NCBI RefSeq assembly: GCF_011303555.1
Contig: NZ_CP049868.1
Location: 5,332,001 to 5,396,000, forward strand
DNA length: 64,000 nucleotides
Source of the DNA: Pedobacter sp. HDW13
GTDB lineage: Bacteria; Bacteroidota; Bacteroidia; Sphingobacteriales; Sphingobacteriaceae
Reading direction: 5' to 3'
Below, piece after piece: positions 24,383 to 33,396 of the stretch. A program made the translations under genes and the position numbers. The notes below the pieces were generated by a model. That model was not told where the DNA came from. It ran no database searches and worked only from the letters and a program-made list of their open reading frames with translations. The stretch's first letter is position 1. Each line of letters begins with the position of its first letter.

Positions 24383-26232
24383 GCTTTTTCCAGGTTTTTT
24401 TCTTCGTTAATTTTGCCCGATATAGATGCACCAGCAATCAGCAGTTCGTTGGTAATCATTTTGGTATATTCGGTAATTTCCGATTTAAAATCTTTTACTG
24501 ATGAGCCCGAACGGATTTCCTCGAGCCTTTTTTCCCATTGCCCGGTAAGCTCGGCCTGTGCAATTTGCTTATCCTTCACCACCTCATATACTGCCAGACC
24601 CTTATTGGTTGGTACCAGATTTCGTTTTTCGCGGGTAATGTATTCGCGTGTAATTAAGGTTTCTATAATCGATGCACGCGTTGCAGGAGTGCCTAAGCCA
24701 CTATCTTTCATGGCATAGCGCAGCTCTTCGTCTTCAATCTCTTTACCGCAGGTTTCGAGGGCTTTCAGCAGTGAAGCTTCATTGTACATCGATTTGGGTT
24801 TGGTTTGCTTTTCTAAAAGCGTTTTTTCGTTAATCGGTAAAAGTTCACCAACTGCTACTTTGGGCAGTGCTGCGTTATCTTCGTCCTTTTTATCATCTTC
24901 AGGGTCGTTAAATACTGCACGCCATCCAGCCGAACGGATTACTGTTCCGCTGGCAACGAAAGTAACACCCGATTGAATGGTGATTTTGGTTAAATCTTTC
25001 AGGCATTCCTGGTGAAAAGCCTCAATCATCCGGCCAACTACCATATCGTACACTGCCTGTTTATCGGGACTAAGTCCGTAAGCTTGCTCGCCTGTAGGTA
25101 AAACCGCATGGTGATCGGTTACTTTTTTGGCATTAACACTCCGTTTGTTCAACGCTACGGTTTGTAAAAACTGTGCCTGTTTTCCAAAATCAGGGTGATC
25201 GGTAAATTTAGCAATCAAATCTGGCACTCCCGCATATACATCGTCGCCAATATAGCGCGAGCCTGTACGTGGGTAAGAAACGAGCTTGCTCTCGTATAAA
25301 TTCTGTAAAATGTTAAGGGTTTGATCGGCTGTATAGCCTTTTTTCTTATTGGCTTCCTGTTGCAAACTACTTAAATCATGCAATAGCGGTGGTGGTTCTT
25401 TTCGGGGTTTGGCCTCCACTGCAGTAATATTACCTCCGGTAGGGAAACCCGATGCCACATCTTCTACCAGTGCAAATAGTTTTTCAACTTCTTCTTTATC
25501 CTTGTAGTTAGTGGTAGATATGGCTTTAAAAACCTGTTCTTCTTTGCTTAACAGGATAGCGATTTGATAATAGGTTTGCGGTACAAAGTTCTTAATCTCC
25601 AGATAACGTGCACAAATCATGGCTAGGGTAGGCGTTTGTACCCGGCCCAGCGAAAGTACTGTGCGGTTGCCCGCCGAAATACTTAAGGCCTGCGTGGCAT
25701 TCATACCAACCAGCCAATCCGATTCAGAGCGGCAGTGGGCTGAATTAAATAAAGTATCGTAGTCGGTTCCGGGTTTTAAATTCCTGAAACCATCTTTTAT
25801 GGCCTCATCAGTTTGAGAAGAAATCCACAGGCGTTTAAAAGGCTTTTTACACTTTAAAAAATAATAAATGTACCTGAAGATGAGTTCACCTTCACGCCCG
25901 GCATCCGTTGCTACAATAATTTCTGTAGCCTCATCAAAAAGTTTTTTAATGGTATCGAGCTGCTTTTTTACGGCAGGATCATCAACAAAGCCATCTTTGG
26001 TTTTAATTTTACGGATAGCCAGTTTAAATTTTTGTGGTAGCATGGGCAAATGTTGCTTGCGCCAACCAATAAAACCATAATCTTGCGGAGGTGCTAATTG
26101 TAGCAAATGCCCGAACGCCCAGGTAAAAGAATAGCCTTTACCCTCAATATATCCGTCTTTTCTGGTGGTTGCTCCGAAAACTTTGGCAAGCTCACGGCCA
26201 ACAGATGGCTTTTCTGCAATTACAATCTTCAT
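24379..26232 (-). CDS. topB: DNA topoisomerase III, type IA
   Basis: This 617-residue type IA topoisomerase relaxes or decatenates DNA through a 5'-phosphotyrosine. The TOPRIM domain has IVIAEKPSVGREL at 3-15 and the acidic triad around ATDAGREGE at 108-116. The HCRSESDWLVGMNAT block is at 166-180 and the nucleophile Y320 is in LVSYPRTGSRYI. The C-terminus has no Cys zinc-ribbon repeats and is short compared with many TopB proteins, a common plasmid- and Bacteroidota-type form. It stands alone, convergent with the broken receiver gene. Confidence 0.92.
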   Translation of the reverse strand: MKIVIAEKPSVGRELAKVFGATTRKDGYIEGKGYSFTWAFGHLLQLAPPQDYGFIGWRKQHLPMLPQKFKLAIRKIKTKDGFVDDPAVKKQLDTIKKLFDEATEIIVATDAGREGELIFRYIYYFLKCKKPFKRLWISSQTDEAIKDGFRNLKPGTDYDTLFNSAHCRSESDWLVGMNATQALSISAGNRTVLSLGRVQTPTLAMICARYLEIKNFVPQTYYQIAILLSKEEQVFKAISTTNYKDKEEVEKLFALVEDVASGFPTGGNITAVEAKPRKEPPPLLHDLSSLQQEANKKKGYTADQTLNILQNLYESKLVSYPRTGSRYIGDDVYAGVPDLIAKFTDHPDFGKQAQFLQTVALNKRSVNAKKVTDHHAVLPTGEQAYGLSPDKQAVYDMVVGRMIEAFHQECLKDLTKITIQSGVTFVASGTVIRSAGWRAVFNDPEDDKKDEDNAALPKVAVGELLPINEKTLLEKQTKPKSMYNEASLLKALETCGKEIEDEELRYAMKDSGLGTPATRASIIETLITREYITREKRNLVPTNKGLAVYEVVKDKQIAQAELTGQWEKRLEEIRSGSSVKDFKSEITEYTKMITNELLIAGASISGKINEEKNLEKA

Positions 26233-26455
26233 TAAATAGTCTTATCTTTTCAAACCTCAAATATGCTTAAAATAATGGCAAAGGGCTCAATAAAATTACT
26301 CACAATACGCCGCAGGTTGCTGTTAATGTAATGGCCTGGTATGGATTTGGTTAAATGTCAAAGGTTTACAGCCGTTTTTTGGGTGTCAGTTATCTCTATC
26401 AAAAAAAAGCGCGTTACAGCTTATAGATTTAATTGAGCAATAATGCTGAAATGAT

Positions 26456-26508
26456 CATTTTACTTTGATTTGTCGCTGCACACTGCAGGGAGGTTTCAAA
26501 GTAAAATG
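26456..26508. repeat. Perfect inverted repeat with inner hairpin
   Basis: CATTTTACTTTGA (26456-26468) and TCAAAGTAAAATG (26496-26508) are a perfect 13-bp inverted repeat. Inside, CTGCA (26476-26480) and TGCAG (26484-26488) form a second stem with a 3-base loop. No T tract. It lies in the 415-base gap 26233-26647, which otherwise shows no gene or promoter box. Confidence 0.75.
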
Positions 26509-26647
26509 GACAATTTAAGCTTATTAAGGCTTTACGCATTGTAAGCAAACAAAAGAGGGGGTATTTGTCAATGTTGTAGATTTAATATGAATGGGATTAA
26601 CAAATTGCCAGTATTTTACTCTAATTATAAAAACAGATTAAGCCTGA

Positions 26648-27091
26648 ATGGATAAAACTTACGAACTTGAAGGAGAACTGATTAAAGTAGGCCTCGAACC
26701 GAAAATTATCAGGGTGTATAGTAATGCTGCTTTATGGCAATACTTAAGTGTTAGGCCAGATATTCGTTTTAACCAACTTGTAGATACTATTAAAGCTGAT
26801 TATGAAACTGAGTTTGGGCAAATGCTTGCCATTAGTAACCGCTCGTTAATTGTAGAGATTTTGGTACACGTGTATTGCGATTACCTTGGTTTGTCTTTTA
26901 ACCGTTTGGTAAAGGTAAAGTGGATTCAAAGCCTGGTTAAGAAGCTGTTGAAACGAGCCGAAGTGGTAGATTGCGGCGAGAAGGAGGCGGATAGTAACAG
27001 ATGGGTATGGGATTTACTCGCTCCATGCACACCTGTTTTCATCAAACTCCTGCCCAAAAATATGAATGCAAAAAATATTAAGCACCATTAA
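26648..27091 (+). CDS. Hypothetical protein
   Basis: A 147-residue protein without signal peptide. It begins with an acidic MDKTYELEGELIKVGLEPK segment. It has a central hydrophobic stretch RSLIVEILVHVYCDYLGLSF that could be a buried helix, and a basic C-terminal half ending in NAKNIKHH. I recognise no family. The frame is intact and uses ordinary codons. Its last four bases overlap the end of the converging L,D-transpeptidase gene. A conspicuous inverted repeat lies 140 bases upstream, but no promoter match is seen. Confidence 0.6.
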   Translation: MDKTYELEGELIKVGLEPKIIRVYSNAALWQYLSVRPDIRFNQLVDTIKADYETEFGQMLAISNRSLIVEILVHVYCDYLGLSFNRLVKVKWIQSLVKKLLKRAEVVDCGEKEADSNRWVWDLLAPCTPVFIKLLPKNMNAKNIKHH

Positions 27092-27873
27092 TCAACCTGT
27101 GCAGCTAAAACGCCTTCCTGGTTTAAGGCTACGCTAGCGGCCAATGTTTCGTTTAAAAAGGAAGAATGGTATAACTGATCGGAGTTATTGATGAACAATA
27201 CCGTGCGATCGGAGATGTTGTTAATTACCTCATCGGCTAGTTTAGCTGAAACCGCAGGGCAACCCTGACTTCTACCTAAGCGACCAAGTTCATTTATGGT
27301 TCGCTGCGAAACATAGTCTGCACCATGTACCACAATTGATCTTTCTCGTGCTTTGTTGTTAAAACCCTGGTCCATGCCATCTAATTTAAGCGAACGACCG
27401 TGTTTGCCGTAATAGATTTCGCCGGTAACATAAAACCCCAAACTGCTCTGGTTGGAGCTTACGCTGTTAGAGAAATGTGCTGGCTTATCGCCACCACTGT
27501 TTTGTCCATGTGCCACCCAGGTATTCATAATCAGTTTTTTCTGCGCTAAATCGATAATATACAGTCGCTTTTTGGTGCTTTCCTGATCAAAATCGGCTAT
27601 GGTTAAAATGGATTTGGCACTTAACAAACCCGAATATTTCATGTTATAGAAACCGGTTAGTGCCTTTTCGAAAACCTGTTCGTTTAATCCGGCAGAATCG
27701 AGATGAACGGTATGGTACAGATTGGTAATAAATTGATTGTAGAGGCTATCGGCAGCAATGTTTTTTACCGCCTGTTGTTGTGTTTGTGGAAGCTCCACGG
27801 CTTTCCAACTTGTTCCGACAATGCTCATCCCCACTAAAAAAATCGCAGCAATGCCAAGGATTTGTTTCTTCAT
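27088..27873 (-). CDS. Murein L,D-transpeptidase catalytic-domain protein
   Basis: A 261-residue exported protein of the YkuD_2-type group. An N-terminal hydrophobic signal or anchor spans about residues 4-22. The catalytic region has H183 in VVHGADYVS and C205 in GRSQGCPAVS, the His and Cys pair of L,D-transpeptidases, with STKKRLYIIDLAQKKL as the domain's first strands. Such enzymes cross-link peptidoglycan or attach proteins to it by meso-DAP links in the periplasm. No peptidoglycan-binding domain is fused. It stands alone. Confidence 0.88.
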   Translation of the reverse strand: MKKQILGIAAIFLVGMSIVGTSWKAVELPQTQQQAVKNIAADSLYNQFITNLYHTVHLDSAGLNEQVFEKALTGFYNMKYSGLLSAKSILTIADFDQESTKKRLYIIDLAQKKLIMNTWVAHGQNSGGDKPAHFSNSVSSNQSSLGFYVTGEIYYGKHGRSLKLDGMDQGFNNKARERSIVVHGADYVSQRTINELGRLGRSQGCPAVSAKLADEVINNISDRTVLFINNSDQLYHSSFLNETLAASVALNQEGVLAAQVD

Positions 27874-28048
27874 TCAGTATTGTTTGATAATGAGTTATTT
27901 ATACGGCTGTTTAGCTAGAATGTTGCCCGGATAGGAGATATGCGGTTTGAAATGGCGGTTGTTTTACACTCTTGTGACTTAAACTGACGTGATATAGCTT
28001 TGAGGAATAGGGGGTTGATTGGTTTTAATGTGGTGTTTATGCTTTATG

Positions 28049-28188
28049 GTTTCCACAGATTTCGCTGAAGGCGCTGATGTATTGGGTTCTATTATTCTGC
28101 ACTAATCATCTTAAATCCGAGGGAAAATAATTGAATATATAGCGCTTTGTTATTCCAGCAGATTTCGCAGAAAAAGACGCAGATTATA
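28049..28188. repeat. Dispersed intergenic repeat, copy B
   Basis: The 394-base gap 27874-28267 contains CCACAGATTTCGCTGAAG (from 28052), a degenerate core CTTAAATCCGAGGGAAAATA (28110-28129) and CAGATTTCGCAGAAAAAGAC (from 28159). These parallel the core and flank words of the copies at 2.1, 40.1 and 54.5 kb. Confidence 0.55.
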
Positions 28189-28242
28189 TTTATATCTATT
28201 CCGTAAGCAAAAGCAATAAACAAATCTTTAAATCTAATTCCC

Positions 28243-28250
28243 TATTTTTG
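28243..28250 (+). promoter_or_regulatory. -7 element of a 40-codon gene
   Basis: TATTTTTG matches TAnnTTTG, 17 bases before the ATG at 28268. This supports the tiny downstream frame being a gene. Confidence 0.5.
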
Positions 28251-28267
28251 CCGCATAATTATAACTC

Positions 28268-28390
28268 ATGCCAAACCAAGAAAACGATTATTCTTTCTGG
28301 ACCAAATACAAAAGATTTGCTTCTACCGAAATCTTAATGTACCTGATCATGATTATCGGTATTGCACTTGGGATTATTTTTTTAAGCTAA
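28268..28390 (+). CDS. Tiny membrane protein
   Basis: A 40-residue frame from ATG 28268 to TAA 28390. It has a charged N-terminal half (MPNQENDYSFWTKYKRFAS) and a membrane-spanning segment at about residues 23-39. No family is recognised. A good -7 box lies just upstream. Its end overlaps the stop region of the converging DUF3857 gene by 17 bases. The charge pattern predicts the N-terminus inside the cytoplasm. Confidence 0.55.
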   Translation: MPNQENDYSFWTKYKRFASTEILMYLIMIIGIALGIIFLS

Positions 28391-30281
28391 GTGCCAGTTT
28401 GAGGTAATCGGCTCCATTTACATCATTAATAAACTTCGAAAATTCTTCGTACTGCGCTGCCGGAAAAGTGCCATCGTTTAACACAAATTTACGGTAGTAA
28501 GTAAGTTTATTGCCGCTAATACTGGTTTTACTGGTGTATTGACCAAAAACACTCTTAAAGCTTTTATCATGCGCTGCTATTAAGCTTGTATTAATGCCAT
28601 CGGGTAGTGTATAAATAATTGTGTCTTCATCAGTATAACCACGGTTAATATAAACAGGCAGGGTTCTGTTCCTGATTTCGGGTGCCGATTTTTTAATGTT
28701 AAAGGCATTGAGCTGCAAAAACATCTTATCCCCGTTTATTGGTGCATAATTTCTGATGTTAAGGCTCACTTCTTCTGTTAATTTTGGATCGGCATCTTTC
28801 TTTTGTGCCAAAACAACGGCATCAAAATCTATGTTATCGATATTGTAGGCTTCTTTTAGTAGTTTATGTTGCTCTGTTACCGATTTGCCAATCAGCGATT
28901 CCTGGTTATCATATTGCGCGCCTGAATAAATGGTATTCATTTTACCGGAAACACTTCCGTTGCTTTCTATAGTAAGGTTAGCTGTTCTGATTTGCTGGTT
29001 TTCGGCTGTGGTTAACTTTGGGGTATGCAATAATTTGCCACCATCTGCGGTACAGGCAAGCACCAACCTGTCATCAGTAAAATCGCTTAAAAAGCCAAAT
29101 GGTATTTTCTGACTGGTGCATTCGAGCCAGGTGGTATCGCCTTTTAGGGGCATACATAAAATGATGTGATTGCCCTGAGCCATACTCGCATAATTCGGAT
29201 TAAGGCTTTTCTTTTCCGATCCGGCTTCTACTACGCAATAATACGAATCAATGTTGGCGGCTTTTAACAAACTTTGCATATAATTAACCAGTGCTTTACA
29301 ATCGCCATAACCCAAACGGTCTACTTCGCTGGCTGCAATAGGTTGAAAACCTCCAATACCAATCTGTACGCTAATATACCTTGTCTTTTCCTGCAGGTAC
29401 TGGTAAATTTTACGGGCTTTATCTTTATCTGTTTTTTCAGCTCTTACCAGGTCTTTTATCATTTGTAGGGTAGCTGGCGGTAATGCTGTGCGGGTATTTA
29501 ACAAATCATCATAAATCCACTTGCCAAGGTCTTGCCAGCTGGTATAATTGCCTTTGTGGCCATAATAGTAAAACTCTTGTGGTGCAATTTGAATGCTGGT
29601 GCGGTAAGTTTCGGGATCAGGACTATAAGGTTCGGTTCTTACTGCTAAAACATTGCTTATTTTCCAGGTGGTTTTCTTTTGCTTTTCATCTGTTATCACC
29701 TCAGGTGAGCCACTATAGTTTTGTGTTTTTATCCTTATTTGATCGGTAGGTTTGCTAATAAAAGTGTAGCTGCTTTTTTCTACCGAAACATCGTTGGCAG
29801 GCTTGGGTGTCCAGTCGGGGATAAGCAGGTTTTGTTTATTCCTGATTTCATAATTGTAAACCACAGTGTAAGGGTACTGACTTACTGATGGCAAATAATG
29901 TTTCACGCGGCTATCTACAAAAAGCGAAAAGCCATCAGCGGCACTGGCGTCTATAAAATCGTTCTGAGTAAACTTGTTGGTTAACTTACCTACAGCATTG
30001 TAAACTTCGCCTTTTATGCTTTTTATAGAGATGTTCTTATCATAAAAGACTACCAAACGTGCTTCATCTTCACCATTCTCATTAAAAACAGTTATGGCCT
30101 TTTTAACGCTCATGATCACATTATCTGGCGAGCGCATATCGATGGTGGTTTCATCGTTTCGGATGCAGGCATTGGCCCGGTTACGTAAATTGGCCGGAAC
30201 AAGATCAGAATCATAGTTATCCTGGGAAAAACCAGTAAAAGAAGTTAGTAGTAAAAGCGAAAAGGTAAGTAAAGTTCTCAT
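28374..30281 (-). CDS. DUF3857/transglutaminase-like exported protein
   Basis: A 635-residue secreted or periplasmic protein. The signal peptide ends about residue 19 (FTGFSQ). A DUF3857 beta-rich domain covers about 45-240 and a transglutaminase-like cysteine-protease fold about 275-400, with C328 in YGDCKALVNYM and a His in QGNHIILCM. A C-terminal beta-rich region (DUF2569/3858-like) follows. The intact Cys suggests possible catalysis, but no substrate is known for the group. It follows its paralogue at 30288 by six bases, so the two form an operon. Confidence 0.85.
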   Translation of the reverse strand: MRTLLTFSLLLLTSFTGFSQDNYDSDLVPANLRNRANACIRNDETTIDMRSPDNVIMSVKKAITVFNENGEDEARLVVFYDKNISIKSIKGEVYNAVGKLTNKFTQNDFIDASAADGFSLFVDSRVKHYLPSVSQYPYTVVYNYEIRNKQNLLIPDWTPKPANDVSVEKSSYTFISKPTDQIRIKTQNYSGSPEVITDEKQKKTTWKISNVLAVRTEPYSPDPETYRTSIQIAPQEFYYYGHKGNYTSWQDLGKWIYDDLLNTRTALPPATLQMIKDLVRAEKTDKDKARKIYQYLQEKTRYISVQIGIGGFQPIAASEVDRLGYGDCKALVNYMQSLLKAANIDSYYCVVEAGSEKKSLNPNYASMAQGNHIILCMPLKGDTTWLECTSQKIPFGFLSDFTDDRLVLACTADGGKLLHTPKLTTAENQQIRTANLTIESNGSVSGKMNTIYSGAQYDNQESLIGKSVTEQHKLLKEAYNIDNIDFDAVVLAQKKDADPKLTEEVSLNIRNYAPINGDKMFLQLNAFNIKKSAPEIRNRTLPVYINRGYTDEDTIIYTLPDGINTSLIAAHDKSFKSVFGQYTSKTSISGNKLTYYRKFVLNDGTFPAAQYEEFSKFINDVNGADYLKLALSLKK

Positions 30282-30287
30282 TTTAGG

Positions 30288-32255
30288 TTACTTCTTTAAT
30301 AAAAATTCAGTCTTTTGGTTCTGGATAATTCTGCTGTAAAACTCTTTCAGGAAAAGATATTCATCTGGCTGGTAAATGGCATTGTTAAACTGAAAAATCT
30401 GGCTTAAGCTAATGTTGTCTTCTTCTAATTTGCTTTGCAATAAGTACCTGCCGCCATTATTTGGTAAGGCAATAGCCATGTCTTTTGGTTTTTCCAGTAA
30501 CTGGTATTTGGCCGGTAAAGTAATATTCATGGTAATGCGCTCGTCCGATCCGGCACCCAAATCAACAGGATAAGTACGTTCATTTAAGTTGAAAGGATTT
30601 TTAGAAACCGGATTGATAAAAAATGGACTAAAGTAAAACTGGTTCTGATTAGAACCATCGTTTATGGTAAACTCAACCTCATATTTTTCTGTTAACATGT
30701 TTTCTACACTGTCCAGGTTCGAAATCTGGTGTTCCAGTATTTTAATCCGCGTTAAGCGTTCATCCAGTTTTTCTACATATTCATCCGGCGATGTGTAACG
30801 TAAAATATCGCGTCTTTTATTGAAGGCAGAGTAGCCCATTGAATGGGTAGTAAGCGTGCCTACAATTTTGCCATCGGTAGTCATTTTTCCCGAAAGGATA
30901 TAATTGGTAACCGATTTCATGCTCGCTTTTAAATCGATCCAGTACGAAGGTTTTTTGAGGTTAATTACACGGCCCTGATCGTTAATGCACCTTAATGGTA
31001 ATAGTCCGAATGGTAAAAGTGGCTCAGTAGCATCCAGCAGATAACTTTTATCGCCAATATTTACTTTGGCAACCAGATAGTTAAAATCGCTCATTACCGG
31101 GTAAAGTTTATTTACCGTTCCGTTATCGCGCGTAGAAAGAATAACGGCTTCGGCATCTAAATCAGCGGCAGAAAGCGCTGCAATTAAACTCAGGTTGATA
31201 TCTGCTACGTTGCCCGAACGTGTTTCGAGTGCCTTTTTAATGTTATCGGCCGAGTATTTTCCGTAATAATTATCCCATTTAATTTGTTTTTTGATATAAT
31301 TAAAAACAGCTTTTGCTTTTTCGAGCTCGTCTGTTGTGCCTTTGGTAATTACTGGAATGAGGTCTTTAAAAAGATCCTTCCTTTTCATTTGAGAACCCAA
31401 CGATTTATCGGTTGATAGCTCGTGATCGATATCTTTCCAGGTTTTGGTATAAGAAGTTTTGCCTCCGTTTAAATTCTGTACATCGGAAAGCTCAAAATAA
31501 ATAGCAGATTTAAAATTACTCGGAGCCGTCATGTTATCTTCCTCAATAAAAGCAGGAATGTTTTTCATGAGGTAGGTGATTTTTGAACAATCAATAGCGG
31601 CACCGGATAAGCGCAGGCATTCTTTGCTCAGCTCTACTTTTTGATCGGTAAGTTTTTGAAAACCGCGTAACGAAACGTTATAGTTATAAATTCCGGGAAT
31701 ATAAACCAGGTATTCGCTATTTACTTTAGGGATATCGCCCTGAAACTCCCAGGTTTTAAAATTGAAAAGGTTTGGCGATTTTAAAATGTAACTGTATTCT
31801 ATTACCGAGCCTTCTTTCAAATTGGGAAGGGTAAATTTGGTTAAGCGGGTATATTTAGATCGGTTTTCGGTAAAAACAGCTTTTCTCTCCATTACGGTTT
31901 CAACGAAGTTGTTATCGATTAAGTTAAAGGTCGAGGCCTTTAAATCGCTGATGGTTTCTTCGCGGCTGTCATCCTTATACATTGGAATCACAATATTGGC
32001 TTCTTTAAAACCCTCTTTATTGTAGATTTTCATTTTTACATGGTGCTCAAAAACCAGTACAAGGCTATGCGTATTGTCGTCGAGCTGTATAGATGCGGTA
32101 CCAAATTCTTTTAAAACGATTGCGTTGGCGTTACTGTCGAGTGTTTTTCTATCGAATTGATAATCATCGTGGGTAACAGCCCCGTAAGTAAAGTTTTGAG
32201 CGTAAGTACTTAACGATAAAAAAAACAGGAAAATCAGGGTGGATATATTCTTCAT
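30288..32255 (-). CDS. DUF3857-domain exported protein with degenerate transglutaminase site
   Basis: A 655-residue paralogue of the next gene. ATG at 32255 gives a clean signal peptide (MKNISTLIFLFF to about STYAQ); an upstream in-frame ATG at 32279 is less likely. DUF3857 covers about 40-260 and the transglutaminase-like fold about 290-420. At the catalytic position the sequence is RSGNVADINLSL, with V350 replacing the Cys, so the enzyme site is lost. It may act as a binding or scaffold subunit. It is first in a two-gene minus-strand operon. Confidence 0.85.
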   Translation of the reverse strand: MKNISTLIFLFFLSLSTYAQNFTYGAVTHDDYQFDRKTLDSNANAIVLKEFGTASIQLDDNTHSLVLVFEHHVKMKIYNKEGFKEANIVIPMYKDDSREETISDLKASTFNLIDNNFVETVMERKAVFTENRSKYTRLTKFTLPNLKEGSVIEYSYILKSPNLFNFKTWEFQGDIPKVNSEYLVYIPGIYNYNVSLRGFQKLTDQKVELSKECLRLSGAAIDCSKITYLMKNIPAFIEEDNMTAPSNFKSAIYFELSDVQNLNGGKTSYTKTWKDIDHELSTDKSLGSQMKRKDLFKDLIPVITKGTTDELEKAKAVFNYIKKQIKWDNYYGKYSADNIKKALETRSGNVADINLSLIAALSAADLDAEAVILSTRDNGTVNKLYPVMSDFNYLVAKVNIGDKSYLLDATEPLLPFGLLPLRCINDQGRVINLKKPSYWIDLKASMKSVTNYILSGKMTTDGKIVGTLTTHSMGYSAFNKRRDILRYTSPDEYVEKLDERLTRIKILEHQISNLDSVENMLTEKYEVEFTINDGSNQNQFYFSPFFINPVSKNPFNLNERTYPVDLGAGSDERITMNITLPAKYQLLEKPKDMAIALPNNGGRYLLQSKLEEDNISLSQIFQFNNAIYQPDEYLFLKEFYSRIIQNQKTEFLLKK

Positions 32256-32439
32256 TAGAGCGTATATAAATTGGCGCAATTTAGGAGTAGCAATTAAGAA
32301 TCTAAAATAATTTGAAAATTAAATTTATAAATTAATAAAGTGGTTTTATAGAACTAATGAAACCTTTTTAGCATTTTTGGAAAAAAGAATTTGACATGCC
32401 GATCCCAAATCTAATGTCGCTAATCTCACATCAAAAGAA

Positions 32440-33393
32440 ATGAAATTAAATTTAAAGCGCCCCTTAGCATTTTTTGATTTAGAAGCTACTGGAATAAATG
32501 TTGGAGCTGATAGAATTGTAGAAATTGCAATTTTAAAAGCAATGCCAGATGGTTCTGAAACTGTTAAAACCTGGCGTGTAAACCCCGAAATGCCTATCCC
32601 TTTACAAACTTCCTTAATTCATGGCATTTACGATGAGGATATTGCAAATGAACCTACATTTAAAGCTTTGGCTGTAGAAATTGCCGGCTTTATTGGCGAT
32701 AGCGATCTGGCTGGGTATAATTCCAATAAATTTGATATCCCTATGCTATTGGAAGAGTTTTTAAGAGCAGAGGTTGATTTTGATATGAACAACCGCAAAT
32801 TTGTCGATGTACAAAATATATTCCACCAGATGGAACAACGTACATTAAAAGCGGCTTATAAATTTTACTGTCAGGAAGATTTAGTTAATGCACATGCTGC
32901 AGAGGCCGATGTAATTGCCACTTACAAAGTATTGTTAGGACAGTTAGAAATGTACAAGGAAACTGAGTTTGAAAACAAACAAGGCGTAAAGAGTATCCCG
33001 GTAGTAAATGATGTAGATGCTCTTCATGTTTTTACCAATATCAATAAACCGGTAGATTTTGCTGGTAGAATGGTTTACAACGACAATGATGAAGTATGCT
33101 TCAATTTTGGTAAACATAAAGGCAAAACAACTGCACAGGTGTTTGCTGTAGAGCCCAGCTACTATGCCTGGATGAAACAAGGCGATTTTCCGTTGTACAC
33201 CAAAAAGAAGCTTGATGAAGAGTGGGCGAAGTTTAACGCTAAGAAGAACGAAGGTAAAGCTCCCAGACCTCAAAATAGTGCACCAGTCAATAAACCACAA
33301 TTTCAAAAAAAGCCCCAGCCAAAACCAGAAAAGCCTGCCCAGCCCCTTAACAACGATATGTTGGAGCAGCTGAAAATGAAGTTTGGGAAATAG
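32440..33393 (+). CDS. DnaQ-like 3'-5' exonuclease with DUF3820-type tail
   Basis: A 317-residue DEDDh exonuclease. D13 and E15 are in FFDLEATG, D99 in SNKFDIPML, and H152 and D157 in AHAAEADV. After it, residues 217-255 (FNFGKHKGKTTAQVF, SYYAWM) match the small DUF3820 module seen behind such exonucleases. The C-terminus is Pro/Lys/Gln-rich and probably disordered. It could act in DNA proofreading, repair or RNA trimming. Its stop lies four bases before the left end of the candidate mobile element at 33397. Confidence 0.88.
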   Translation: MKLNLKRPLAFFDLEATGINVGADRIVEIAILKAMPDGSETVKTWRVNPEMPIPLQTSLIHGIYDEDIANEPTFKALAVEIAGFIGDSDLAGYNSNKFDIPMLLEEFLRAEVDFDMNNRKFVDVQNIFHQMEQRTLKAAYKFYCQEDLVNAHAAEADVIATYKVLLGQLEMYKETEFENKQGVKSIPVVNDVDALHVFTNINKPVDFAGRMVYNDNDEVCFNFGKHKGKTTAQVFAVEPSYYAWMKQGDFPLYTKKKLDEEWAKFNAKKNEGKAPRPQNSAPVNKPQFQKKPQPKPEKPAQPLNNDMLEQLKMKFGK

Positions 33394-33396
33394 GTC

